From Paramecium octaurelia (taxonomy: Eukaryota > Ciliophora > Oligohymenophorea > Peniculida > Parameciidae): DNA of 64,000 bases. This document shows positions 11,880 through 24,008 of this stretch, piece after piece (within the stretch, counting starts at the first letter, position 1; the number at the start of each line of letters is the position of its first letter). The stretch spans positions 248,001-312,000 of the forward strand of contig CAJJDP010000123.1 of the NCBI GenBank assembly GCA_905182995.1, in the 5' to 3' direction. The notes below the pieces were generated by a model that was not told where the DNA came from, made no database searches, and saw only the letters and a program-made list of their open reading frames with translations. Both the position numbers and the translations under genes were made by a program.

Positions 11880-13439
11880 ATGAGTAGTAAGAAAAAGAAT
11901 ATTTCCAAAATTGATGATGGTTACGATGAAGTGGGATATTTCTGCGGATGGATTAAAAAAAAGAATTCTAAAAATGTGAATATTGAATAGAGCAGGCTGT
12001 CGGTAAATAAACAGACAAGAAACTCATTATATAAATCTGTACTAGACACCAGCAACCATAATTGCTCATCACAATTGAACTAATTAAATTCAACTAACAC
12101 TGAAACACAAAGATAAATTAGTGATGCCTCCCCATTTGTAAGCAATTTTGTGGTCCCTAGCTTTGAGAATAATTATCCTTAAAATTAGCTATTCTAACTT
12201 AAGAATAATTAAAATGGAGACACCATTTTTGCTAAAATCACATCAACCAAAATCGAAGTGTCCAAGTCAATGCTCATCAACGAAGACATCTACAATAGTT
12301 AAAGAATTTCAGACCAGATTTCTAAATACATTGCCACTCGAATTAAAGACTAGATTAATTCATTAGCAGAACTAGGATGTGGAGATGGAGGAAACACTGT
12401 TCAAGTATGATATGAAATAAATAAAAGTTTGCGAATTATTTAGACTTTGTTATTGCGATTGATAAATCCACTGAAGCATGTTTGAAAACTAGAAAAAACT
12501 GTGATAAAGGTAATTAAAATCAAGATTTCCCTAATCCAAAAGTAGAAATCATAAATTCAGATATCTTTAAATTAAAACGGCGTCTACCCTTTGATAGTAT
12601 TTTCATTAATCCTACAATCAATTCAGAATCTGCCTTTATTTGTAGAGATTTATTAAAAGATTGTCAACCTAATTTGTAACAACTCTTAATGACTATTTCA
12701 GATCAGATTGAAAACTTAATTATCCAATTTCCTGCTCAAATTGATTATTCGCAATTACCTCTCTTATTAAATATCAATCAATAATATTAAAATAACACTT
12801 AATATAAATATTAGTCACTTGTAACATAACAAAAATAATAATCATTTATTGCTCATTGTTCATTAGAAATTGAAAAAATTTATGTTAATGGAGTACACGT
12901 CCAAAATATTATTTATTATGGCAAAATTGCCAATATTTCAAGAGAGGAATTAAGATCAATCTTAACTATCCAATTATAAAATTAAGAAGTTAAACCAGAA
13001 GCAATTTAGAATGTTATTACTAAATTGAAAGATAAAATAGGTATTTATTCACTTTTAATTGATTTAGGAAGCTTAGAAGTTGTTTATGAATTACTTCAAG
13101 CTTAGAGTTTCAAGTACAATATCGATAAATTTTTAGAAGTAGTCTGTGATAAGTATAAATTAGACTACTGTGATTATGGGTTTATTCTTTATCAAAAGTT
13201 ATCGAAGTAATATTTGAGAATAATCAATAATTAGGGAATTTTCATAGAATACATTTAATTATCAATATAAATTAAGAGATTCGAATAATGAATTACAATA
13301 ATCTGAATGTGCATATAGTCCCAAGTTCTCTTATAATTTGAATGGATTACAAATAGATGACTCTGATTCTGTAGAAGAAAATGAAGAAATTGAAGCACTG
13401 GGATTAAGTTAGGATAAAAAGTAAAATAAATTGAAATGA
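11880..13439 (+). CDS. TGS1-like (trimethylguanosine synthase family) protein, catalytic motif lost
   Basis: 502 residues, introns 12405-12427 (23 nt, ends AAAG) and 13207-13234 (28 nt). A SAM-binding motif LGCGDGGNTVQFANYL, followed by FVIAIDKS, sits near residue 165 and matches the TGS1 order (fGvGGNTIQFA..viaiDidp). The next catalytic motif, SPPWGG in TGS1, appears here as FINPTINSE, without the aromatic residue that stacks on the cap guanine. So the fold is kept but cap methylation is unlikely. In-frame ATGs at 11847, 11856 and 11880 precede MSSKKKN; I chose 11880, which avoids overlap with the upstream stop. The N-terminal 140 residues are low-complexity and the C-terminus acidic. Confidence 0.65.
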
Positions 13440-13441
13440 TA

Positions 13442-15915
13442 TCATTTAATATATTTCTTAATCAAAGCTTGTAGTTACTCTATTCTAACTGGTTTTATGA
13501 TGTAATCCTTCATTCCACTTTCTAACGCTTTGCTTAAATTATCTTCTGTATCGTATGCCGAACACATAATGATATTTAATTTATTATCAATTTATAGTAA
13601 TTAGGTTGATGTTTGATATCCATTTAATACCGGCATTTCAATGTCCATAAAGATTATCTTGTATTATGTTTTCTATTAGAGTTTCCGTTTCTTAATTTAA
13701 TTTATAGCCTGTTATCCATCATAAACAGTGTCACTTTCATACCCAAGATTTTTAATCAGTAACTTCAAAGAGATCAGATTAAAAACTACATCATCGCAAA
13801 TTAGTATCTACGACATTGCTTCACTTTAAATCAGCTTATTAGAGAAGAAAGTTTGAGTAAAAAATGGAACCTGGTGTTGCTCCTATTAGTTATTTTCAAT
13901 ATCAAATTATTCTGACGAAATGATGTGATCGATTTTAATAGAGGAAATTTTTGGTCCTAGGGAATACGAAGTGATTTAGTTATTAATTCTGAAACTCACC
14001 TTTGTAAACTACCCTTCCTTGCTTCTGATCTTGAAATATGACTTTTTAGAATAAGCCAATTCATTACTCATCCTACTTCCGATTGTGAATCCCAATCCTA
14101 CATATTTGGTTGTGAAGTTCTTTAACTAATGATATACATCTTCAGCAACGGAAGTATGGATTATATTATTTATGGCATCCAATTCTGACTTGGCTATTCC
14201 TCTGCCTGTATCATGGACTATAAATTTGATAAAATTATCTTTCATTATTCCTGAACTTTTTTGTTTACTTTTAGCAGTAATACAAATTGCATCATTTTCT
14301 CTTGTAAATTTGAGAGAATTATTAATTAAATTAACTAGGAGCTACAATATCCTTTCAGGATCATTGTAAATAATAATATTTTCAAGAGAGTCAAAAATAG
14401 AAAAGATCAGTTTTATTCCTTTTGTTGAACATATTTCCAAGTAGTACTCTTCCAATTATTTGAAAACATCTTAAATAAGGAAATCACAGATATTTAGTTG
14501 AAATGTTCCAAGACCAAATGAAGCGTAATCCAAAATATCATTAATTTGATGCATCAGCAATTTATTTGAAACTATGGCAGGATTTAAATAGTTTTTAATA
14601 TGTTGAGTAGAAATGGATTAAGTTTTCAATGCTTGAAGTAAGGTTAATGAGCAATTCAAGGGTGTTCTCAATTCATGAGAGAATGAGTTAAAATGTAATG
14701 TTTGAAACTTTTATTTTTGAATATATTCTTATAACCTTTCGTTTTCTGTCACATCCTAGACTAAAATCAAATATCCACCTTGGTTTAAAATATTAGCAAT
14801 TTTGCAAAATTACAATTCAATAATCTTTTCTATGTTATTTGTTGTAAAATTGACTTTCAATTTGTCAGCTTTAATGAAAGTTCTTTGATCTAAACTATAA
14901 TAGAATACAAAAGGTACGGATTAATTATTTGGGAGTCAGCAAATAAGGAGAGCAGTAGCTGTCTAAATTCAGAAATTGTGAATTAGCTCTTTTTTTATTT
15001 GTTTGATAAAAATTAAGAGTCCAGTCTTTTTTCACTCTTGGATTGGAATCGTTTGAGATTTTATTCAGCAGACGCAATCAAACTTTCGATCATTTTGCTA
15101 TCAGCCTTTTGTAAGAGATGTTTCTATGAAGCTCTGGTCTTGATTTCTTTGTGTTAACTATTCAAATTTTAATCCTATTCAATTCCTCTATTAATTTATT
15201 ACTAAATTTACTGTATAATTATTTTTTGCAACTAAAACATGGCCAATTCATATTATTACGTCTATAATAATTTCTGAGCCTTCTCATTCAAGTAATGAAT
15301 ATCAAGGTTCTGTCCAAAGTAGATGATTCCTTATCGAATATGGTTGAGGATATAGTTTAATTCATCTTTAGTAATTAAATCTATTTTCCTATTAGATGAT
15401 GTATTTACTGCAGGAATAGTAGAATATGAGTGGAATACTTCATTTGAGTTTTGGTGTTTATGGAGTAATTATTAAGAATTCAGGGATGTTTTTATAACAA
15501 TAATGATAATAAAGATTAATGTTGTGATGGTGTATTAATGAATTAACGTGTTTTGGAATTGTATTTCTATCATGCAGTATAAGTAAGTTATGTATTAGAG
15601 ATACTTCAGCTACTGATTTTGGTGTTCATAATACAATAATAGTAGGTATTTATAGAGGTTAAATGGATTTAGAGATGTGAAGGTTTGTCTAATTTCAAAA
15701 GCCATTTGCATTTAATATAGGAGTTGGAGCAAGATAGTGAATAAGGAAGGCTTTACTTTTTTATAGATTGCAAATGAAAAGAGCATACTCAATAAAGCTA
15801 TACAGCATCTTATACCTGACAATATGTAGTTGATATTTGAGAATGGGTTCAAGAGGTTTAAAGTAGCATCTGTTCCAATAACTAGATTTATTGATAAGGC
15901 AATCCAAATATTCAT
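13442..15915 (-). CDS. Hybrid sensor histidine kinase with receiver domain (1)
   Basis: 816 residues, one 23-nt intron (14895-14917). Order: about four hydrophobic segments in residues 1-155, a PAS-like linker (LNHIRQGIIYFGQNLDIHYL), helical linker, dimerisation/phosphoacceptor box FNSFSHELRTPLN, HATPase_c with N-box LVNLINNSLKF and G-box HDTGRGIAKSEL plus GLGFTIGSRM, then a C-terminal receiver with acidic pair ICDD, phosphoacceptor FMDIEMPVLNGY and lysine in YIIKPV. All phosphorelay residues are intact. Such kinases autophosphorylate on His and pass phosphate to Asp; a separate HPt protein would be needed downstream. Its stop is 2 bp from the stop of the convergent TGS1-like gene. The start was set by a TGA just upstream in frame. 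Confidence 0.92.
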
Positions 15916-15958
15916 GAATTTTTTAATACGGAAAATATATCACATTAATTAATTAACA

Positions 15959-16527
15959 ATGGAAACAAAAACATGGATTTTAATATTGAGATGGGTCAAT
16001 ATTGTAGCTGCGTATCTAATTGTATTACTAAATTAGAGTAGTAATCGGAGCCATGGGAATCTATCAATTAGTTACATTTTAGATGTTTTCCAATTTTCAT
16101 TTCTATGAAATCTGGAGTATATTCACACCAATCTATTCATTGTAAATTATTTCACCAATAATCTAGGATTTTCTGCGGTCTCTTATTGGCAATCGAATTT
16201 AAGAAGGATTTCATAGCTGAGTAATTTCAATTCATGATGACTTGCTTTGGAAGAGGAATATTTTACATATTGTATATTTTACAATATTATACAAAATAGT
16301 TTGGGATCAGTAGTATCTTATTCACCAACAGGAGGATCATCATAATAAGTGTAAATTATCACATAGAATATAGAGCTGGATGGATTTGGGGGTTGACTTT
16401 GTGGTTAGTGGGAATATTTTATGTGGTCATTCATTTTGTTGGACCAAAGAGTGCGACTGCAGGATTGAAAGATGTATTAGTGATCCTTTGATTTTAGGCT
16501 GTAAGTGCAGAATATGGAACTGCTTGA
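15959..16527 (+). CDS. COPI-associated protein (TVP15/COPI_assoc-like), four-helix membrane protein
   Basis: 147 residues in six exons; introns 16012-16036, 16142-16166, 16272-16299, 16351-16373 and 16474-16497 total 125 nt, so a fifth of the gene is intron. Four hydrophobic segments and the family motif FGRGIFYIFLGS in the third region match the COPI_assoc family of small Golgi/endosomal tetraspan proteins. The last intron is 24 nt (a multiple of three) and holds an in-frame TGA, as expected if unspliced copies must be destroyed. Starts 43 bp from the divergent histidine kinase. Role in Golgi trafficking is from family knowledge. Confidence 0.75.
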
Positions 16528-16578
16528 ACAATATTAAAAATATCTATATATATATATAAATAACAAAAATTTATATTT

Positions 16579-17852
16579 ATGCAAACTCTCTTGAAAAGTT
16601 ATTCATAATTGTGGGTAAATCAAATAAAATATGGATTCAGACAGTATTATACTTATTATATATTCTAGTGTATCAATACGCAACAGAACAAACAGCAGAC
16701 ATCGATATTATGCTACTAAGCCTTTGCAATATTAGAAATTTTATGAGATGAAAAAAAAATTTGATTTCAAGAATGATGATTTGACATTCCCAATCAATAT
16801 ACCACTTAAACAAAGGTACTCACAAACAAGATTATATCAAGATATGCATATCGACCATAAAGACAATTCAATAAAGCCACACCATAAAATGATTATCTTA
16901 ATACAGAAGTTATGAGTGGCAATGAAATCCTCTTATACTTTGAATAATTAGACAACCTGAGAATCAATGAGATCTTGAATGGTCTTGAGAGATTGCATAA
17001 ATACAATAAAGGATGTATGACTAAGCCCAATATTAGAATTCAATCTTGCTGAACATCCTTGGGTTAAAGCTGCCTTAGACAAAGTATTTGTAGAGCACCA
17101 TCACATAACCAAAAGTCAATTTATACAATTACTCAATATCTACAGTAATTATGGCATTGAAACACCAGAAGTTTGGGCAAAGTTTTAAGAAAGAATGATT
17201 AAGTAATGTGTAAATCATAATTCAAAGACTTTTACCCAATATTCCAGCCAGATTGTTTGGTGAATGTGTTAGACTATTCATGGAAAAGTAAGAAAGATCA
17301 ACTGATGAATTCAAAAAAGAATTGAGTCTTGTTATCCCTGTTCATTTAACTAAAATGTCACCATAGGCTATTGCAAAGGCATTTGAAATGGTTTACAAAT
17401 ACAATCTGATGACTGATTACTTGTTCTTTGATCATTTACACTTTATTTTGAGAAAAAGATTCAAGTGGTTTTTAATGGGAAAAGCTTGTCCACTCATGTT
17501 GAGACTCCTTAGAGAAGCTAATTTTGAAGTAAATATTAAACAGCAATAATAGACATGTGAATTTTTATGGCCTGAAATTTACAAACAACTTGAGACTGAA
17601 TTGGATAGAATCCCAAATGACTAATGTGCACCAATTAGAAATGAGTTAGTCAAAATTGGTGAGGCATTTCCCAGTCATTCGCAATATAACAATATTATTA
17701 TAGCAAAAAAGATAGGCGCTAGAGCTACTTGGGAGGCTACTCTTGGAGGACAAGCAAGAAAATTAAGTTTAGTGGAAATTGTGAAAAACGATATCCTATA
17801 TTACAAGGAGAAATAGAAGCTATAGAGAAGCCAAAGCTAACAGAGTCCTTGA
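16579..17852 (+). CDS. Predicted mitochondrial helical-repeat protein
   Basis: 391 residues, four introns (16644-16668, 16816-16841, 17015-17036, 17203-17227). The N-terminus MQTLLKSYSQLWVNQIKYGF is an Arg/Lys/Ser-rich amphipathic presequence, pointing to the mitochondrial matrix. The body is all-helical with recurring hydrophobic spacing (ITKSQFIQLLNIYSNYGIE, IAKAFEMVYKYNLMTDYLF), reminiscent of PPR/FASTK-type organellar RNA-binding solenoids, but no signature domain was recognised. It begins 52 bp after the COPI-associated gene on the same strand. Two of four introns end in AAG instead of TAG. Confidence 0.7.
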
Positions 17853-18119
17853 TATATAATTATGAAATGTAAAATATTCAATTATTTATAAAAACTAAAA
17901 TATTTATATAATTGTACTTATTATAAATTGTGTTTTATCATTTTTTCAATTATTTTAAAAATACCGAATAATAAAGAAACTATTAAGCTCTTTCAAAATA
18001 ATTAAGTTATTTTACTAAATAGAACTTTAAATTCCATAGGTTTAGGCTTATTTGCACTATTCAAATAAAACGAGAAATGATTAATCATCATAAATTAACT
18101 TAAAATCTTTTAAGTATTA

Positions 18120-19648
18120 ATGTCATAATAAGAACTTGAAAAATCCTTAGAGCTTACAGATTTGACTCAGGCTTTTATTTATAAAGATTTGATTAGCCCA
18201 TCAATTGCTAATGCCTTTTGTTACACACTTCAACAAATGCCTGCTGCTATTACTATTTATTTTTTGGAACAAACCTAAAATCAATTGCATGTTGCAACAT
18301 TTGGAGTTGGAACTATATTCTATTAAGCATTCGGGTTCAGTGCTATGAATGGATTAGCTAGCGTATCAATATAATTCAACATAGGGTTTACAAGCATTGG
18401 CTTCTTAGGCTATGGGTGCATAAAAATTTTAATTTTGTGGTAAATTGTATTATCAATCAATTTTCATTGCCTGTATTTTAATTATACCATTATCCATAAT
18501 ACTATATTCATCAGAAGACATAATGCTATTCATTAAAATGTATTGATATCTTAATTCTAGTGATTCAGAATTGGCTGAAGCAACTGGTCTCCTAAATAAA
18601 GGCATGATCTCAGTCATATTATTTGAAGGCATATTTGCATAGACCAAGGCCTTTCTAAATGCTCAGAACCTTTACCAGTATTATATGTGTCATACATTTT
18701 AGCCTTTCTGTGTACACTCACTTTGCATCTTGCTTCTTGTCTTTGATATTTAATTACTTCTTTATTTCAATTTTAGAAATGCAACTATTAGGAGGTATTA
18801 TTGCTAGAAATCTCCTTGAAATCTGCAATAATCTGATTATAGTCTATCTCATAAAGGTATTAAATAAATATTAAAAAAAGAAATTGGATTGTTGCAAAGA
18901 AACACTAATCAAATTCGACTGGTCCCTATTTGATGGTTCATTCAAATTCTTTAAAACTGCTTTGCCAATTGGATCGATATTTTGGTATGAAAGCATTTGT
19001 TTTGAACTGTTCCAAATCCAGGTGAACTATTTAGCCCCTTTGCTACTGAGCTTAAATGTCTTAATGTACACTGTAGCATTGCTTGTTTATTAATTCAGTT
19101 ATGGAATATCAATAGCTGCAACTACTTTTGCTGGAAATGCAATGGGAGCAAAGTCAGCTAAACTGGCTAAGTAATATACTATCGGATCGTTTGTTTTACT
19201 GGGAGGATTCCAAATTATATGTCTAACTTTAATTATTTGTTTCTAACAACAAATTATTTAATTTTTGACTTCAGAAGTTGAAATGGAAGTACTATTCATA
19301 AAGTTTTTGCCTGTTTTGCTCATCTAAATTGTGGCTGATGGTGTTCAAGCCATAGTATCTGGCATTGTAAAGGTTATAGGAAAAGAGCACTTCGCCTCCT
19401 AATCTATGATGTTTTGTTACATCATTTTTGGATAACCAGTTGCTTACCTCTTGACTTATGTTTTAGACTTTGAATTAGCAGGAGTTTGGTGGGGAATGAT
19501 TGTTGCAGCTTCTACATATTCTTTCTTATAAATATATGTAATGTTGAAAAGTGATTGGCATCGTTTATCAAATGAAATCAATGATAAAATACATTCTATG
19601 GGTGCACATCATACTGAAACAGAATTATAATTATTAGAAAAAGCTTGA
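18120..19648 (+). CDS. MATE-family efflux transporter
   Basis: 486 residues, about twelve transmembrane helices, introns 18363-18384, 18540-18560 and 18678-18702. The N-lobe signature ALASQAMGAQKFQFCGKLYY follows the usual LxTxxxQAxGAxxxxxxG pattern, and the pseudo-repeat in the C-lobe reads ISIAATTFAGNAMGAKSAK. MATE transporters expel drugs and metabolites in exchange for H+ or Na+; the substrate cannot be read from sequence. Full length compared with the family (450-550). Plant-like (DTX) subclass is suggested by length and N-terminus but not proven. Confidence 0.92.
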
Positions 19649-20274
19649 TCTAATTAATATATATATAATTATTATTATTTAAAATGTTTAAATAAATTGG
19701 TTCTTTATTAATTTATATTTAACCTAAGCTTTAATCAATAAAATTGCATTCCTGATATGATATTTATCTATTTACTTCAACATCATTAATACTAATCAGG
19801 ATAGAAGGAATTAATAAATAAAATTATGATATAAGCAAAAAATGAACTATAGATTATTTGTAAAATTTTGATTAAATAAATCAGCACTTATCTCTCAGTT
19901 GTGAAGTTGAAAAACTCATTTTTATTATTTTATTGAGATTTACCCTTTTGCAATTTAGATTTTTGAAGAAATTAGATCTATATATTTGAGTCTATAGGAT
20001 GAAATTTAATGAGGTTTACATTATTTAAGTAAAAATTTTTGAAATAAATTAATAAACTGTAAATAATAAAGAAAATAAGACAAGAAAATTTAGTAATTCT
20101 ATGGTATATAAGTAGATATCTATTTGAAGATTAGTATTTCTTGCTCAATATTGAAAATCAATGACATTAAATTCATTAATACCTTAGGTTGAATTAGATA
20201 TTTAAATTGTGAATATTCTCTGGCAGTCTCAATTGTGATTTTATATTAAATTTATAATATTATTGTATTACACT
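19649..20274. other. Intergenic, no gene seen
   Basis: 626 bp AT-rich spacer. No frame stays open and no repeat was recognised. Confidence 0.5.
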
Positions 20275-20854
20275 ATGTAATAGCTGCATCCTAAATTTAG
20301 AGCCACTTCTGTTCAAGAACAGGGAGAGCAAAGATCAAAATTTCCAAATATTTTGACTCCTACATTTGCTGATTGGAAAATCCCTAGTGATGTTAAAGCT
20401 CATCCAAAAATAAGCAGAAGAAACCCCCTGTTCAAATTTGGACTAATTCCACCTAAAAAAGCCACAACACCTTCATCTTAAACTCATCAAACTCCTCATG
20501 ACTTTCGTGGACTCAAATCTGAAGAGCAAAGTTAGAGGATTAAAGAAATTATTGTCGAAGATAGAGTGAGTACGACAGAAACAAATAATCTTCATTAGTT
20601 TGATTCTGAAAAAAAATACTTTCAACTCAGAAACAGATCCATTAGTGGACCTAAGCACTCAAATTAATTGGTAAGTGATTTTAATTATTAATCATTAGTT
20701 AATAGAATGTAAATAATTATTTGATAATTAGAAGAAGGCTTTTGAGGAAATATTGAAACAGAATAGTCTTTACAATAAGTATTCTAAAGTAATTGACAAA
20801 GAATAAAATATAACAAATTAGAAAATAATGCAAATTTTTAACTTATATAAATGA
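20275..20854 (+). CDS. Hypothetical charged protein, 183 residues
   Basis: Two exons around a 28-nt intron (20671-20698). Begins MQQLHPKFRATSVQ; the first 130 residues are polar and proline/lysine-rich (FPNILTPTFADWKIP), the last 50 form a probable helix (IECKQLFDNQKKAFEEILKQ). No family recognised, and no signal peptide or membrane segment. Confidence 0.65.
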
Positions 20855-20923
20855 TTATATATATAACTTAATTGTTAAGAAACAATTCAAACATTTATCA
20901 AATAGACTCATTATTTAAACAAC

Positions 20924-21360
20924 TCATTGCTTTTTTGAACTATCAATAATTTTTAATTTTGGCTTTAATTCATTCAAATACTTATCCTCCAATTCTTTTT
21001 GATACGGTGCCTTCATGAGAAATCTTCTATAGAGGGAGTATCCGTAAATAGCCACTCCTGGAATTCCGAATATCCCAGTTAATTAGCAATATCGTTAGAA
21101 TTTTAATGATGCTCCCTTACTAGATTTGAATTCTTGCATCAGCCTTTACTTTTTGATATTAATCATTACTTATAAGCCATAAACGTTGAAGGCATTAGCA
21201 CAAACGCTGTGCCTGCCTCAAGAAGGAAAGTGTATTTGAAATGATTGAAATACTATTGTTCTTCAATGGTGAATTCTTTATTTTCTTTTTTTCTTTAATA
21301 CAAAAACTAGAATAGGGGAGATTCTGATTAATATTGATACTCCAATAAAAAATCGTCCAT
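20924..21360 (-). CDS. Small two-helix membrane protein, 136 residues
   Basis: One 26-nt intron (21144-21169, ends AAAG). Acidic/aromatic N-terminus, then two hydrophobic segments separated by a basic loop: YTFLLEAGTAFVLMPSTFMAY and LTGIFGIPGVAIYGYSLY, and a lysine-rich tail. The topology resembles small mitochondrial inner-membrane proteins, but no family was recognised. Convergent with the gene ending at 20854 (69 bp apart). Confidence 0.65.
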
Positions 21361-21760
21361 CTTATTACTCTAAATAAAAATAATTAAATAATCTGATTTT
21401 ATAATTCCTGTAATCAATCTAATTAATCGAATTAATCATAATTCAATAAAATACTAATACTTCTCGTTTATGAAATATCTATACATAGTAAGCAGTATCT
21501 TAGATAGTCTAAAATTGATGCATTAATAAGTTTATATCATTTATATATTAATTCGACGTGTGTTATTGTTTATGATTGTTGTAATAGATGAAGAGTGACA
21601 TCATAAAATTAATATTCATTTGTATAGACTTAATTGATGCCTAAATCTATGATGTATGAGGAAATTAATTGTTTTATAAATCAATTTTATCGGCAGATAC
21701 TTGAAAAGGGATGTTAATGAATGGATTTATAAATTTTAAGTTATAAATGTATATAATTAA
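21361..21760. other. Intergenic, no gene seen
   Basis: 400 bp between two minus-strand genes, containing the promoter of the downstream one. No other feature recognised. Confidence 0.5.
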
Positions 21761-22385
21761 TCAGTATAGGCTTTGAGTGAACAAGCCTGGCTTTTGATAT
21801 TCTAAGTCGATTGCCTTCCTCGATTTATTGTATTTACCGTAATATTCCATGCAAGTAAAAGTAAATCTTTTATTTAATATAAGGAGAGTACCTGATGCAA
21901 TTTCCAAACTTAGCAGTTCGTAAATACTCTTTAGAGATTCCAGTTTTCGTGAGATCATCAGCATATACGAAAATATCTGAGCCATCTGAGTCCATCACTA
22001 TGAATCCATAGTTTTTATTCTCATCAAAGAACTTCAAGAAGCCAGCACTTCTATTTTTCTTTGGTTGATCTAGAGCCAAGTCCTGTAGGAGTTGCGTTAC
22101 GCTGACTTAAGGGTCTTAAATAAAGCGATTGCATTCCTATATGATCTGATCACCATCGATATTGCTTTCTTCTATCAATTATTGCTTATACTAAAATATT
22201 TATGATTAATTCTATACTTAATTTCTTGGATAAGAAGAACTCTTCTTAATTAAGGGGGGTTTGTGCATTTGATCCAATTTGAAAGTGTCATAGTCAAGAT
22301 CGTTTTCGCTAATGTTTGTTGAGAAATCCTTGTATTCAGATCTCGAGGGCGACAACTACAAATCAATCAATTTCACAGGGAACAT
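21761..22385 (-). CDS. Cold-shock-domain RNA-binding protein
   Basis: 199 residues, one 25-nt intron (21867-21891). A single cold-shock domain occupies residues about 118-190: AGFLKFFDENKNYGFIVM carries the RNP1 motif (xNYGFIxx) and SDIFVYADDL the RNP2 motif, with Ala replacing the usual His after DIFV(Y). These aromatic residues stack on single-stranded nucleic acid. The N-terminal 115 residues are disordered and Gln-rich. No Gly-rich tail or zinc knuckle, so it is neither LIN28 nor a typical Y-box protein. Likely an mRNA-binding regulator. Confidence 0.85.
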
Positions 22386-24008
22386 TAATAGACAAATAAT
22401 TAAAATATTTATAAATAATTTTATTTTCTAAATCCTTGTACATATATATATTGATATAATTATAAAAAGATCTTTTCAATAGATCATTATCAATTTCTAA
22501 TAATAATGTATCAAATGTTTCTAAATCTATAAGTGATGCAACTTTGATGACATGATAAATGCAAGAAACTTAAAATTTCATTCAATTTCCACAAATCCTA
22601 TTAAAGATTAACAATGAGCATATGAATTATAAATGTAGTTCTAACTATAGTCTTATGCTCTAAATATGTTAGGATATTTTTCATTTTTTCTTATCACTTC
22701 TTTATGATACACTTATTATTCTTAGTTGATATCCTACTTCTTTTTTAATCATTTGCTGCAAGTGATCGTAGAATTATCTCAGTTTTACTTAGATTAATCT
22801 CATCGCAAAGGAGTATACAACTCAATAATAGAACTATGGAAATTTAAAAAAATATCATTTCCTTAATATTATTTTAATAGTATTACTTTAATTTTTGACA
22901 TTTTGTTAATATTATACAGCAATATGATAATAAGCTTAACTATTACTAAGCATTTTAAACTTAATATCAATTTAGGAAATTTAAAAGCTATCAAATAATC
23001 AATTTTTAATAGAGTCGCCAATTCATTTTTCAAGGTTTACTTAGGAATTTAATAAATTTAATTAAATAATTCTGAATTTAATGTTTAATGTACTTATTTC
23101 TATAAATTATTTTTAATAGACTTTATTCATTTTCAATCCAATCGTAAATGTGAATGTTAAATGAACCCAATCATTAATGTTATTCTCAGCTAAACTTCTT
23201 AATAAAGTTAAATCTTATAATAAACCAAATACATAAGTGCATTTATTCTTGCGTCTAAATTATATTCAACATCCTATATAAGTATTAATTAATTCTCATA
23301 ATTCTGCATTAACTTTAATAAAAAGTATCTTTGAATATCATTTTCTTTATTCTATTTATTGCACTTTATGACAATAGTGCATTCTCTTCAAGATTGTGTT
23401 AATTATTTATAAAAACGAAAGTTTATATTTTTATTAAATTCCTTCCTAAGTTATCAAACATACAAAACATAGATGATCATGTAAAACATTATTTGTTCTA
23501 CAATTTTAAATTATTTTTTATTGATTAATTTGAAAATTATTAAATTAATAATATGTAAATTCTTCGATACATTTATTGCTCTAGTTTTTTCCTATTAATT
23601 TTAAGATTTCAATTTATAATTCAACATTCTTTTCTATAAATACAGAATAATGATATCGAATCGTTCAATTTATATTTCATTTCTTTCAATATCAAACTTC
23701 AAAAATATTGAGTTGAAATTGGATTCTTAATTGATGAATAATCCGGAATAATTGAAATAATTCAAAGAAATAATCTTAGAGATTGAATTTTACAATTTTC
23801 TTACTTAAATCCTTCAAACTTGGAATTAATAATCAAAGATGTAGAAATCATTAGCATAATACAATAATGACTTTTTCAATTTTATTTGGTAAATCTCTAT
23901 TTAAGATTTGTTGCTAATAAAGGAATTTATCAATTCAATTAGGTTCATGTTTGTATGTAGTTTGACATAGATTGATAAATATTTATATTTTTTAAATATA
24001 TACCCAAT
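22386..24008. other. Long AT-rich stretch, no intact gene
   Basis: 1.6 kb, the longest gene-free stretch. Minus-strand frames of 40-70 codons are open around 23,200-23,400 and 22,690-22,810 but could not be joined. Possibly decayed coding DNA; nothing identifiable. Confidence 0.45.
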
